Below are positions 1 to 11,899 of a stretch of DNA of 64,000 nucleotides, one piece after another. This DNA is from Rhynchosporium graminicola (Eukaryota > Ascomycota > Leotiomycetes > Helotiales > Ploettnerulaceae). Position numbers and translations under genes: made by a program. The stretch is from contig FJUW01000070.1 of NCBI GenBank assembly GCA_900074885.1, positions 120,448 through 184,447 on the forward strand, read 5' to 3'. Position 1 is the first letter of the stretch, and every line of letters starts with the position of its first letter. The notes below the pieces were generated by a model that saw only the letters and a program-made list of their open reading frames with translations, was not told the DNA's origin and made no database searches.

Positions 1-263
1 GTGATTCCGTCTGGGGAATGTCTACCAGTGGAAACACGACGACCACGAAGCACAATCTGTCGAAGGTCGGGAAGCATACGCTGAAGATCTGGGCCGTGGA
101 GCCCGGCGTCGTCTTTCAGAAAATCATCGTGGACTTTGGAGGGGTGCGGAGGAGCTATTTGGGCCCGCCCGAGAGCTTCAGGGCGGGGATTGACCGGGTG
201 GGCGGTTACACGGGGGAGAACTTCGCCGGGGTGGGGGTGAGGGATGTGGTTTCTACGGGATGA
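1..263 (+). CDS. GH115 alpha-glucuronidase, 3' end (partial)
   Basis: The frame is open from base 3 to the stop at 261-263, giving about 86 residues that end in VVSTG; the 5' part lies outside the window. The stretch HTLKIWAVEPGVVFQKI followed by GGVRRSYLGPPES matches the C-terminal domain of glycoside hydrolase family 115, where a beta-sandwich ends in a 'D/EPGVV..KIV.D.GG...SYLGPPES' signature. Family members remove 4-O-methyl-glucuronic acid from glucuronoxylan and are usually secreted in fungi. The in-frame ATG at 18 is internal to the protein, not the true start. Family assignment comes from this C-terminal signature only; the catalytic region cannot be seen. Confidence 0.8.
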   Translation, partial: DSVWGMSTSGNTTTTKHNLSKVGKHTLKIWAVEPGVVFQKIIVDFGGVRRSYLGPPESFRAGIDRVGGYTGENFAGVGVRDVVSTG

Positions 264-892
264 GTGGTTGAGGATGATGGTGATGATTTTTCAAAGTCAC
301 TTGCGTCCAGTCACTTGCGTCCAGTCGGCGCTGGGCTGAAAGCCTACCTCCTGAGCCTCCCGAAGGTCATAGGACGTGTCTACCTACAGTCTTAATCCAC
401 ATGTGTATATAGTGCCTTTTGTAGATAATATCCAGCCTAAGATCTCATCCGCCCACGCCAGCACGCTTCACCGACCCCCTCGATGCAAGACAGTGAATAT
501 AGGAGCGATGAGTAGTCGTAGGGTGCGTGACTTGAGATGATGGAGACATTTACAAATTCTAGCATTGCCTTGAGATCCAAAATCTACATCACCAAGACAT
601 CTTCCAAATCTAGCTTGCCAACATAACATCAAATAGAATACCGACTACGTACCTATGGCCATAGCGAATCTATTACTTACTTACGGTGAGTGAGAGCTGC
701 CCCGGGGGGGAAAACTATACATACCGGCGGGGTGGGATGAAATCCATCCCCCTTCCCCTTCCCCGCTCGGCCAAGATGGTGCCTCTCGCCTCGCCTCGCC
801 TCGCCAAGAGCGATTCACCCATCCACCCAGCCGAGCCGGAAAACAATCCGCGAATGACTGGAAGGAAGGAAACACATCGGCGTAATTCTTCC

Positions 893-920
893 GTGTGTGC
901 GTGCGTGCGTGCGTGCGTGC
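893..920. repeat. (GTGC)n microsatellite
   Basis: A run of GTGTGTGC followed by tandem GTGC units. It lies in intergenic DNA just upstream of the purine tract. Confidence 0.8.
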
Positions 921-970
921 TCGTGATGGCTTAGCTGGGGGTATTTATCATGGATCCTGGGAAAGAGGGG

Positions 971-1073
971 ACGGCGGAAGAAGAAGAAGAAGGAGAAGAA
1001 GAAGAGGAAGAAGGAGAAGGAGAAGAAGGAGAAGAAGAAGAAGGAGAAGAAGAAGAAGAAGAAGAAGAGGAAT
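971..1073. repeat. (GAA/GGA)n purine tract
   Basis: About 100 bases on the plus strand are almost purely A and G, made of imperfect GAA and GGA triplets. Such homopurine-homopyrimidine tracts can form triplex DNA in vitro and are length-unstable. It lies between the GH115 gene and the pectate lyase and encodes no plausible protein. Confidence 0.85.
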
Positions 1074-2743
1074 AGTGGAAGGATGGTACAATCGCGTTCA
1101 TGAAGCTCACAAGTCAGTGTGTGATTTTTACCTGAGACTCGGGTTTGAGGAGACTCGAGGTACTTTTTTTCGTTTTCTTTAGTTAGGGGTTTGTAGGTCT
1201 GTGGTGGTGCAGTTTAAGCTTAAGACATTTACACTTTTCCTCGACTCGACTCGCGAAAGGTTAATTGATTACCCAGAGAGATCCCTCCCACGGGAACTTT
1301 TAATTTTGAGTGTCTTTTTGCCAGGCCACGTGCTATTCTCCGGGATCAAGTAGGTGGTGTCTTTGTCTTGGTCTTTTTCATGGGGGGAGGGGATCAACAT
1401 CTTAGCTGTAATAGGAAGGGAAGTACTGTTTACTTGATTGAACACCTTGCCTGCTCTTTGTTAGGTCACTCCGGAATAACTTCTTGGAGAGCGGGCCCTT
1501 GTCTCGTAGTACTACGTGCAGGGAGGGAGCAGGGAGATCGTTGGGGGTTCCAAGATTTCTCCAGCTTTTCACAAGTCTGCAGGTGGTATGGAGTTGAGGA
1601 GGGAGGACTGACAGGCGGCTGGTTTGTTTTTTGTTTTGTTTTTTTAAATGCCTCGATTGTTCTGGGGTGGGTTTTTTTTCTGTCTGGGCCTTGGATGGCA
1701 TGGTTCTTATCATGTTTTATACCACGTCGACGGAGGTACAGCGGTTAAGTGTGACTGACCCCCTACTCGCTCCATTATCGCCTGTACCTCCATCTAGTGA
1801 AGGGTTATTGTAAAATATGAAGCCGTGGGAAGAATTGAGCTTCATCAGATAAGAAGGATGTATGGACATCGCAATTGAGTTTTGGTATATATACATAGAC
1901 AATTTCCCTTTTAATGAATGAAGTACCCTCTCTGCTTACTTACCCCTTCGACGATGAGTCTACTTCAGCTCTATATCTTGAGTGTGCTACTGCTGCTGTG
2001 TTCCGTCTCTCTTCTAAATCCTATCCTGAAAGTTCGCGTGATCGCGTCGTGACGGGGATATATCACTCGCCTGCTCTCTGCTTCACGTTCTTTCTCCCTC
2101 GCCGTGTCTGTCTTCGATTCGAATATAGCTTCTAAAAATAATGTGGACTGCAGTCTAATCTCTATTCGGCCGGGAAAGAGGTGTAATTCGGGGATAGGCG
2201 ATTGTGTCTAGTAATTGCCAGTGTTTGTTGCTCAGCACAGCTGCATGCGAATTTAGCCGTTGAGGCAATTTGAATAATGCTTCCGAGACGTCAAGGCAAT
2301 GAAGATCATCGGCCTTGATAAACAAGAGATATAGCTTAAGCGATTCAGGGTCCGGGGATGTTTCTTCTAGCCACATGCAGCATTTTGGACCGTCAGTACC
2401 TGCACTTCATCTAAACCGTCAACGTTCCCGCCTTCGCCATTCCACAGAAGCTTGATGATCGTGTAGACTGTACGATATCGGTGGTCACCTTGATCTCGGT
2501 TGTCATTCCGAGCTCCAATACCCTGGACTTGCATTCGAAATCATGGAGGCGGAGAAATATCCACAGGCAATAATCTCTATGGCTAGGTACTCAGCTGCAG
2601 GAACATGTTCAAAAGCAGATGATAGGAGCTATGCACCATGTCCCGAGGTTCTTTAAAGACGATTGATTTTCCTATCTTCCAGTATTGAGCTTCGTCCGTG
2701 ATCAATTGAACGAATTCCAACTCGTCAAGTCGGCTCGATCAGG

Positions 2744-4173
2744 ATGAAGCTTCTCACCAGTCTCGTAGCTTTGAGCACTATCGCCTGTGCTTCTGCTCAA
2801 GTTTGCAACTCAGACAACTGTCTTCGCGGTCTGCAGTCCTCGGAACGCATCGCCGAAGCAAGAGCGTTTTGTGGCACTTTCACAACTGCTCCCATCACAG
2901 CTGAAGCCTCGATTCCTACTTTCGCCGCTCAAGCTTGTCCTGGGAATGTCGTCAGTCGTGTGAGCAGCGCGTGTCGCTGCATCGCCACCTCGGTAAGAAA
3001 TAAATAAGACTGAATGTGTTTTATGAGATCGGTTACTTACTGAATGTTGTTTAGACTGCGACTCCAACAACTTCAGTCTGTGGCCCTGATGCTAGCTATC
3101 CTGCAATTGCCCTTCCCACCGGCGCTTTCGACCTCGAGGGGTATGCTAAAGATAATCCAATCGGACCTGTCAGTGGAGGAGCAGGAGGTCCAACAACAAC
3201 AATCTCTGCCGGGAGCACTGCTGCCAGCTCGGCTCTCATCGCAGCCGTTTCTGTATGTCGCCCTGATCCCTTTCCAAGAATTCACGAGCTGACATCTTCC
3301 AGGGCAGGAATCCCTTGACAATCATCGTCGAAGGAGAATTCGCCCTACCAGCTCGTCTGCGAGTCAATGGAGCCAACAAATCCATTATCGGTGGCAAGAA
3401 TGGAACGATTGCCCGAAATGGAATAACTCTCGTCAACGCAACCAACATCATTGTTCAGAACCTCCGATTCACAGGCGTACTTGACAATGATTGTATGACC
3501 ATCCAAAACACAACTCGTGTCTGGATCGACCACAACGATCTATCTTCCAGCCCGAACATCATCAAGAACGGCCCAGATCTCTACGTAAGCCCCCCTTCCC
3601 CATCTCACAACCCTGGCTAATTGTCTCCAGGACGGCCTCCTGGACGTCATCCGCGCATCGGACTGGCTCACCATCTCCTGGAACTACTTCCACGACCACT
3701 ACAAAGCCTCTCTCGTGGGCAACGACGACAAATTCCGCGCCCTCGACTCCGGCCACCTCCACCTTACCTACCACCACAACTACTGGCGCAATCTCGGCAC
3801 CCGCGGCAACGCCGGTCGCTTCGGCCACCAACACCTCTACAACAACTACTACAAGGATTTCCACTTCCAAGTCATCCACTCGCGCTCCGATAACCAGGTC
3901 CTGGTCGAGGGAAACGTGTTTGCGGGCGATACGAGGGAGGCGCTGAGTACGTATGGACTGGTCATCCCGGAGGACTCGCCGAACACGAGTCCGCTGGGTG
4001 ATTACGAGATTGATGGCTTTGCGAATCTGGGTGCGCTGAATGATTTTGGTGGGAGTGAAGTGAATATCACGCAGGTGGGCAACTTCACCGAGGCGCCGTA
4101 TAAGTACAAGCTGAGTCCTCTGGCGGATGTCCCTGCGCTTGTTGTGAGGTATTCCGGCTTGGGTAAACTTTAG
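2744..4173 (+). CDS. Secreted pectate lyase (PL1) with N-terminal Cys-rich module
   Basis: Four exons (2744-2992, 3055-3252, 3303-3584, 3631-4173) give 423 aa. All three introns are GT-AG and phase 0. Residues 1-19 are a signal peptide (MKLLTSLVALSTIACASAQ). Residues about 20-90 form a cysteine module (VCNSDNCLRGL... SACRC) of a type found in other fungal secreted proteins. The rest is a parallel beta-helix pectate lyase of family PL1. Seen there are VWIDHNDL, a GLLDVIRASDWLTISWNYF-like block, GNDDK, YHHNYW, and GTRGNAGRFGHQHLYNNYY at the place of the catalytic Arg segment. Such enzymes cleave polygalacturonate by Ca-dependent beta-elimination outside the cell. The start is the first ATG and gives a good signal peptide. 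The canonical Arg-x-Pro of the catalytic segment is not exact, so activity is inferred. Confidence 0.88.
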
Positions 4174-5903
4174 GCCGAGCAGGAGCCATAGCGTAGAGCT
4201 GCTAGCGATGATTTAACATATGATTCTTTGTGATACTTGCTTCGTTTTGTGGTTTCGAGGTCTCGATACTGATAGCCGCTTGATCGAAAGACAACCAGCG
4301 TGAGAGTATGTCTTCAAACAGATCAGGCCAATCAATGAGCAATTGCGCACAGTTATGATGTTAGTACCTGATGTCGACATTGAGTTCCAATGTTGTCCAG
4401 TAATGGTGCTGGAGCTCTCGCCGGAGTTACTCAAGCTCGTAATCGTGAACGCGAGTAGTATTCCTTTGAGAGACTCGGGATAGTCGCGTCAATAAGTCTG
4501 TATGTGAATAGAGCTCATGTTATAAAATCAGTTCACGACTTCTGACATTCGCTAACTTCTGAAGAATATGTTAGTGCTCCAAGATACTACTTGAGGGCTG
4601 TGAGAAGAAGGGAGAGACGTGCAGGTTCCTTGGGGGGGGGGGGTAATTTGCATGACGAGAAGAATATGTGTGTCGTAGGACGCCGGGACCGGGAGCGGAG
4701 CCACCTAGAGATGGTTCTGATCATCTCAAATGATATATGCCTTGGTCTCATTTCCACTTACGCGAGCATTGTGCTCGTATGTAGCATTGAGAGCTACAGT
4801 CGCCACAATATCGAAGTTTATGCGCCAATGTAGTCAGTAGTCTGTTCCCTTCCTGGTACGCTCAGTAGCTTACAACTAAGTGCAATGGAAGGCGAGCTGA
4901 ATTTGAGGATTCTCCTGGCTATTCGCAAATCAATGATTGTGTTGCACTTACATATCTGTTCGTGAGTTTGAAGGCTATATCACTGCAGCAGTCCAATTCA
5001 TCAACACGAGGTTTGGGTTAAGGTTCAGAACAAAAGACTAACTTGTCCTGTGGTGGACTCTTACCCGAAAAGTATATTGCCGATCCACGTTGCCGAACAG
5101 AACACCCGGGCATCGGAATTTGAAGCCAGAGCATGATTTTATGTCGAAACCCTAATGGATAACTTTATCGGTGTGAACCTTGATCCGGGACGCAAGCATG
5201 CTTCCGATCCAAGAGGCTTTTTAACGTCGATCTGCGAGCCCTCCCGTCATTAGTTATACACGCTCGGGATGGATTCGGTCGGCTCTCTTTCCACTCTTCT
5301 ATGTATATTGCCGGCGCATGTCTACATCCGTGAGCACGTCGGCTACGGTAATGATTACTCACATCTTGAAAGACGTGCGTGTTCTTGGATGAGGACTGTA
5401 TATTTTCATGGATGAAGTTTTTGGCGGCAAATGGTCGTCACAGATTTGATATGAGAGGCGAGTATATCCAGCTGAGCATCAAGGTCTGATCGAAGTCTAG
5501 ATATAAGTCGAAGCCGGCTCGGCTAGATCCTCGGCCCCCCCCCCAAGTTCTTGTTCAAAACCCGATGAGGCCGAATTCGATGACAGCTGCCAACCCTAGT
5601 AGGTCTGGAAAATAAGCTTTTGCTTTTGGATTTCTGATTGGTCTGAGTATTTCATGGTGCCGCTTTTCCGACCCGCTTTAGAAAATCAAGACGTAACGGA
5701 TAAAGTTTACTAGGGAGATCTGCTCTACGATGATGGGTAGACTTTACCATAACATAAACCTTGCCAGTTACCGACCGTTTCTCCTTCAGCCAGATCCCTT
5801 TCACTCATAGATCAACCGTCCCCTGATATATCCAGATTGGAACACGCATGCTGGTAGAATGAAATACACATGTTGATAACGAGACAATATAACGGATAAA
5901 GAG
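4174..5903. other. Intergenic, no gene seen
   Basis: 1.7 kb with only short, unconvincing frames. It contains a run of 13 G near 4631 and a run of C near 5537. It includes the promoter region of the MFS gene. Confidence 0.5.
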
Positions 5904-7964
5904 ATGCGGAACCAATCCAAAACCAAGGCCGAGACAGAAGTGGGTGGGAAAGACGACACAACTCAAACTTCAGATCATCATAGCGAAGAGCACGACCAAA
6001 CATCTATCTCTTCGAAGAAACTTCAGGATACGAGTAGCTCGAACGGTAGTCAAGATATCGCCGTGGATCCAGAGTCAATCCCAATAAGTGACAATGCTCT
6101 CCCGACTCCGCCATCAACAAATCCCGAAGATGCTAGAACGAGACTCGAAACCACCATAATTGTCGCCTCGCTCTGTGCATCAGTCTTTCTTGCGGCTCTG
6201 GACACTTCAATCATCACCACAGCCCTTCCTACCATCAGCGAATACTTTCATTCGAATGCAGGATATACTTGGATTGGATCAGCCTATTTGCTCGCCTGCG
6301 CGGCCTCTGTCCCATCATGGGGCAAATTCTCGGATATCTGGGGCCGCAAGCCAATTCTGCTCGTGGCTTCGTTTGTCTTCTTCGTCGGAAGCTTGTTGGC
6401 AGCTGTCAGTGTTAGTATTGGCATGCTGATAGCTGCGAGAGCCATACAAGGAATCGGCGGGGGAGGGCTGATCATCCTCGTCAATATCTGCATTACGGAT
6501 CTGTTCAGTATGCGGAACAGAGGAGCGTATTATGGGGTCATTGGAATGGTATGGGCTTTTGCCAGCGCGGTCGGTCCAGTTCTTGGAGGAGTGTTTACAG
6601 AAAAGGTGTCGTGGAGATGGTGTTTTTATATCAATCGTTAAGATCGCCCGCCCTCATAGACGCCCGCGCCAGCAACTGACGTGATACAGTACCAATCACC
6701 GGGACCGTCTCGGTTCTCCTCTACTTCTTCTTACACCTGCATAATCCTCGAACACCCGTCTGGGAGGGCCTCAAAGCGGTCGACTGGCTAGGGTCGCTCA
6801 CAGTCATCGGAGGAACACTGATGCTCTTGTTCGGCCTCGAGTTCGGAGGCATCACCCACCCATGGGGCTCGGCTACCGTCATTTGCTTGATCGTTTTCGG
6901 TGTCGTCGCTGGCGGATTATTCGTACTCAACGAGTGGAAGTTCGCCCGATACCCAGTGATGCCTCTCCGCATTTTCAGGCACAGATCAAATATCGCGTCT
7001 CTGGGCGTCTGTTTTTGCCATGGGACAGTCTTCATCGCCGGAACATATTACGCACCATTGTACTTCCAGGCCGTCCTAGGGGCTACGCCACTGCTTTCTG
7101 GTGTTTATCTCCTCCCATTCGTTATGGTACGTATTGGGGAAGCCTAAATTTAGTCTTTTTCCCAAATGTTCCAAGAATATCTTGACATCCGTCATATCCT
7201 CTTCACGGAATCTTAACACATCCTTATCGAATTCTCGTTCAACTGCTAACCTCCACTGTGTATAGTCACTTTCCATCACATCCGGAGTGACGGGTATCTA
7301 CATCAAGAAGTCCGGAAAGTATCTACCACCAATCTGGTTTGGAATGTCAGTTATGCTACTTGGCTTTGGTCTTTACATCAACCTCCCAGCTGGCCGCAAC
7401 TGGCCGAAGATCGTCCTTTATCAAATCGTAGCAGGTATTGGAGTCGGCCCTAACTTCCAAGCTCCCCTCCTAGCCCTACAGACAATGATTGCGCCTAAAG
7501 ACATCGCCGCCGCAACAGCTACATACGGCTTCATCCGCAACCTTGCAACATCGATCTCTGTTGTTATAGGTGGCGTAGTATTCCAAAACGAGATGCAGAA
7601 GCAATATCCAGCTCTCTTAGCAGCTCTCGGTCCCGAGAGGGCAGCAGCTCTGTCCGGAGGCTCAGCAGGTGCTAGTGTTGGGGTCGTAGCTCAGCTTCCT
7701 CCCGAACAGCGGGAAGTTGCAAGACAGGCTTTCCACGAAAGCTTGAAGATCATGTGGATTATGTACGTTGCTTTTGCAGCACTGGGTCTTGTATGTACTG
7801 CTTTTGTTGGGAATAATGTGTTGAGCAAGGAGCATGAGACTGTCAAGACTGGCTTGGCTGAAGAGGAGAGGCATCGCAAGGAGGCGAAAGAAAATGCGAA
7901 GGCCGGGCGAGTTACAGGGACTGTGGCTCAGGATGTTGAAAAAGCTGGGCATGGAAAGGGATAG
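5904..7964 (+). CDS. MFS transporter, DHA2 (14-TM) drug/toxin efflux type
   Basis: Three exons (5904-6636, 6690-7126, 7266-7964) encode 622 aa. The first join restores FYIN-LPITGTVSVLLYFF and the second VM-SLSITSGVTG. A polar N-terminal tail of about 75 residues precedes the first membrane segment (IIVASLCASVFLAALDTSIITTALPTI). Motif A is GKFSDIWGRKP, the GIGGGG segment follows RAIQ, and GPVLGGVF is the motif C-like stretch of antiporters. About 14 hydrophobic segments fit the drug:H+ antiporter-2 family, which exports toxins or drugs at the plasma membrane. The C-terminus is long, charged and cytosolic. No biosynthetic enzymes lie next to it, so its substrate cannot be guessed. Intron 2 (139 nt) is longer than average. 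Confidence 0.9.
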
Positions 7965-8254
7965 AATAGATAGAGCTACAGTGATAGCTCGTATCGGGTT
8001 CCCCTTGGAGGGAACCGCCATCGAAAATCTAAGTATCGGAGCATTTTCGTCATAGCGTGGAGTTATGGGCGGGGATTGATTTGGCAGGCTGTACTTGTGG
8101 GAACTTGTAAAATGTATTTCTTGAGCGTTGCATAACACAGTTCTATAGCATACGGTATATTAATTCTTCATATATACTCCGGTGTAGCTTATCCTTCGAG
8201 TTCATTGCGCCACGAATTACTTGAGGATACGCAAGTACCAAAGTCCTGTCATCT

Positions 8255-8527
8255 TTACACTGCATTCCAACCAACCATCCATTCGCGGACCTTGGACTGA
8301 ACATCGACACATGCTAGTATATCAAAGCCTTCCACTACCACCCAATGGCCTTCTCTATCCGACAGCGACGGCAGGTAATGCTGGATGGTAGATTTATCAA
8401 TTCCCCACCGATTTCTCGACATTTTCGCCTTCGTCGCTCGGCCACCCAGCACTTTGAGAACTGCCTTCGGCACCCACTGGATTTTAAGGTTCCAGACCTT
8501 GACTTTCTCGAGGGCAGCTGCGGCCAC
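8255..8527 (-). CDS. Hypothetical short ORF
   Basis: A 90-residue frame opens shortly after a stop and begins with GTG, so no proper start is visible; it may be a 3' exon or a remnant. The C-terminal half (KMSRNRWGIDKSTIQHYLPS, then a WVVVEGFDILAC stretch) has balanced, protein-like composition. I do not recognise it. It lies just downstream of the coiled-coil gene on the same strand, but no splice joining them was found. Confidence 0.25.
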   Translation of the reverse strand: MAAAALEKVKVWNLKIQWVPKAVLKVLGGRATKAKMSRNRWGIDKSTIQHYLPSLSDREGHWVVVEGFDILACVDVQSKVREWMVGWNAV

Positions 8528-8683
8528 GATGCCGGTTTATTTGCTTCCGACAGGCCACCTCGGCTCTTCGTGAGTGCTTCATGAAATGTCGTGCATCGAG
8601 GTTTCGTAGATATTTCGTAGAAGGATTGCAACTCTCGTTTTGTTGAGCTTCGTTACTCATCTCTCACCATCGACATCATTTCA

Positions 8684-9482
8684 TCATCCCTTCGACCCGT
8701 TAGATCCATTCGGAGGGCCATTCCCGCTCCCGTTTATCGCTCTGGGTGCCATGAAGGATATTTGCCTCGCTCCCTTGGCGGGCATCACTATGACTTTGGC
8801 GAATGCCTCGGAACTGGCTTCGTGATCGCGGACCCGTCGCTCGTGCTCCCTCACCCTTGCCTGATGTCGGCGCACTTCTACTGGAATCATTAGCCTCGAT
8901 CCAACATTCTTCTCGAGACACGTCTTTCGCATGCTCGAGATGCCTTGTCCGCTCGCGAGAAATCCACTCACCCTCTTGATGGAGTCGCATCTCTTCCGCA
9001 TGCCGCAAGGCTTCCGCCTCGTAATACTGCCTCATCTCATGTTCCTCCTGCGCAATCCGCTCCGTCTCCCTGGTCATCTTTTCCATCTCCTCATTCATCA
9101 TCGCCCTATCCTCCTCAATCTGTGCCAACTGACTCGCCCTCTCCTCGGCCTGCCTCTCATATTCCAGCATCTGCGGCGTCCGCGTGCCCCTCATCGTAGG
9201 CGCCAAATTCGACATGATTCCCAAGCCGCCCGAAAACCGCGCAAACGTGATGATGATGCTCGTGCGACTCTTCCTCGGCGCTGCGACTGGCGCACCTTTC
9301 GAGGGAATCGCGAACAGGTCCACGACCGGCGATGTCTTCTTTTCTCCTTCTTCGATGTCGATGCGAGATACTGATGAGTTACTCGAGATGGTGATCGTCG
9401 AGGCGCGAGACGACACCGAGGGAGGACTCTTCGCTCGTTGGTTGCGGAACACTTGCTGCAACGGGATTCGTGTCAGGGACAT
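8684..9482 (-). CDS. Coiled-coil hypothetical protein
   Basis: Two exons on the minus strand (9482-8972 and 8880-8684) encode 235 aa. The intron 8881-8971 has a perfect GTGAGT donor, a GCTAATG branch site and a CCAG acceptor, and joins two different reading frames at a phase-1 boundary. The start ATG at 9482 is fixed by an upstream in-frame stop. Residues 1-60 are Ser-rich and likely disordered. From about residue 105 to 200 the protein is a continuous Glu/Arg/Met-rich coiled coil (YERQAEERASQLAQIEEDRA; after the join, VRRHQARVREHERRVRDHEA). The continuation of heptad-like charge across the splice supports the model. The tail is Gly/Asn/Ser-rich. No enzymatic motif is seen; it may be a structural or scaffolding protein. 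Confidence 0.6.
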
Positions 9483-11899
9483 CGATCATTCTAGTTCCAT
9501 CCTCCTCCATATATACACCGACGCTCAGCGTGCGGCGATCCGACTCTCGGCCTTGCGCGGTCTTGCAGATACATCTCATTGACGGTGCGGAAGGGTCCAA
9601 GTGGGTTTGACGGAGCTGCCTTTCTACCTCTGTGGTGTCCACCGCAACGAACTGGCTCCGGAGCCAGTTTGGCAAGTATCAGAAGGTATCGAATCAAAGC
9701 ACGCCCCCGTGTCTCAGTATTTTCCCCTCCCTCCTTGAACAGATGATTCTTGAACTTTGGAAGTCCCGTCCGTCTGGGACGGGTGACCCTCCTCGGTTGA
9801 GCTGTCAGATCTTTTCAAGGATCCCGTTGCAGTTGCTTAGCCAGTTTAGGATCATCCTTGATCCTTTCGGGTATCTTGAAGGTGTAAGCTGCATTAGTGG
9901 TGCAGTGGTAGTGAAGGGCACGGCCTGGTTCCCTCTTTCACACAGCTTATGCATCATGTGGTTGTGGCTAGAGTTTTCAGATCTGAAGAAGGACTGCGTG
10001 TTGAAATTGATAAATATAGCCATCTCGAAAACTACAAATGATCCGCCGATAACATACCTTTGTTGTCATCTACCCACTCGACCGATGATTGAGACGAGAA
10101 ATCGAACTTTATGAGGACATAGAGAGGTTATGTTATGGTCGTGCTTGTTTCAGCCTCGCTGTCTGAAAGCCGTGTGCCGTGCGTGACACGCTAAGCGAGA
10201 CTCCCAGCAAAGAAAGGCCTGCCTGATACGTAGATCCTTCTGTTTTGAAACAGATCACCACATATCTGGAATCCTACATAAACACAGACCCGTCGTATAT
10301 ATTTGAAAGGGATTTCTCTGTCTTCAGTTCCTCCCTCGGAAGGTCCGCAACCTCAACTCAGGTGAAGACTTCGCACGTTTCTAGCGCGGGACGTCGGCGA
10401 TAGATAGGTACCAGTATCCGACTGGTTTCTTTGGTCAGCTCTGCCTTCACGTCGGTAATGCCCTGAATAATCCTCACGACTTTACTTTCAGGAATACCGT
10501 TGTTTAAATAAAGTCATCAGCTACTTTCGTGACTTTTCTAGGCTCGTAAATTTCTAGGCTCGTGACTTTTCTTAGGAATTCCAAATAAGGGGTCATATTA
10601 CAATTCCATGACTTTGAATGATAAGAGAACTCGGGTCACGATAGTCACCTTGAAACTCGAAGGGCTCCTAAATGCAAGCGGTTTTGAGTATGGTATCTCG
10701 ACATACATTGGATCGCGGGAGAGTAGGCGTATATGTATGCATGTGCTTACTCTGCCACAAGATCTTGCCGCCGGGACGAACTTGCCGCCGCACGATAGAA
10801 CATCTCATCGGGGCTGCATTCTGAGGCAGTCCATCTCAATCGCGATTGTGAATTGCCCCAAGTCTGCTTGCGATAGCCTCTTTCAAAGTTCTGATTGATC
10901 AGTGTCAACCTCCTTTCGGGACTCGTTCCTTGCTCTGTAGCGTGTGTTTCGATTTGGCGACCCTTCTGCTGTTCCTTTCTTCACAATACCTAATCAGTAT
11001 TTTCCAGGGCCAGAAGATTAGAATGTTTACTCATGATTCGTGGATCTTTTCAATCTTCCTCTCGAGTGACTGAAGATCTTTTCTGCATGATAAGGAATTC
11101 TTGAAATGCCTCACCGATGCAGCCAAGTCAAACGTTGGTTGAAAAAAATGCAAAATATCTTGGTAGTACCATTATCCGTGCCGAGCTACTACAATAGAGG
11201 CGATGCGGGCATGATAATTTCGATTATTCAACCCGACAAAAATGATTACTCTTGTTTCTCACTCTTGATTGTGTTCTATACATTCCATTCTCTACGATTC
11301 AAATTTAAAGGTCAAGAAAAGTTTCGGTGGCTAGTGTCAGAGTGGCTTCTGCTAGGCAGCTATGGGGTTAAGCATGGGTCAATAATCCATTCTATTATAT
11401 ATCTGTTGGTGGAAACTATTCATACGGGGAGAGCTTGCAGAAATGAACCATCTCCATCATTTGAATCTTATGACATGATGGTTCATATCAACAAGTCATT
11501 TGCTGCATGTCTTTGCAGATCCGTACTCCAAATTCTGACCCCGGTCTCGCTTGCCGGCTAATCCAGCCAATGTTGACACTTGGCAGTGTGACATTGTGGT
11601 TCGCACATGCGCGCCATATATTTTCATTATCCACCTTCCTAATGGACGAATTCTTTTCGATGTCGCCTTTAATAAATGTCACTTGCATGCCAGACCACAT
11701 AAAGCCTGTATCCGACGACGATATTGAAGCTCACTCAATGATGAAGCAGACTGCTTATCTTCTTAAAAAGCCAGGGCTGCGCCAGGGCTTCGAATATAAA
11801 GAGAATCAACCTCCTCCTACAATTTGGCTAATTTTCCTGCATGCAGAGCAAACAACTCTCGAGAAGACTTTCAACTGGTCTCCACAGATATCCCCTAAA
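9483..11899. other. Intergenic, no gene seen
   Basis: 2.4 kb between the divergent coiled-coil gene and the small secreted protein. Frames at 9632-10114 and 11106-11561 have unnatural composition and no start context. A 10-bp perfect inverted repeat (ATGAACCATC / GATGGTTCAT) lies at 11443-11452 and 11477-11486. Confidence 0.5.

Larger units (their letters stand above)
264..2743. other. Intergenic region with simple repeats
   Basis: No convincing gene is seen in these 2.5 kb. It contains a tandem 'agtcacttgcgtcc' doublet near 295-326, a GTGC microsatellite near 893-920 and a long GA/GAA purine tract near 971-1073. The open frames across the purine tract encode only poly-arginine and are artefacts of the repeat. 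It separates the 3' end of GH115 from the pectate lyase, so it holds the pectate lyase promoter. Confidence 0.6.

Noticed and set aside
895..1182. 95-aa Arg-rich ORF
   Set aside because: It is only the translation of the GA/GAA purine repeat.
1368..1748. 126-aa ORF and its antisense partner
   Set aside because: No domain, biased composition, poly-T patches; likely non-coding.
3491..3946. Thr/Ser-rich ORF and antisense Val-rich ORF inside the pectate lyase
   Set aside because: Shadow frames of a GC-rich coding exon.
9632..10114. 160-aa plus-strand ORF
   Set aside because: No recognisable features, starts in the promoter of the coiled-coil gene, composition not protein-like.
11106..11561. 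151-aa ORF
   Set aside because: No domain or consistent composition; upstream of, and unrelated to, the small secreted protein.
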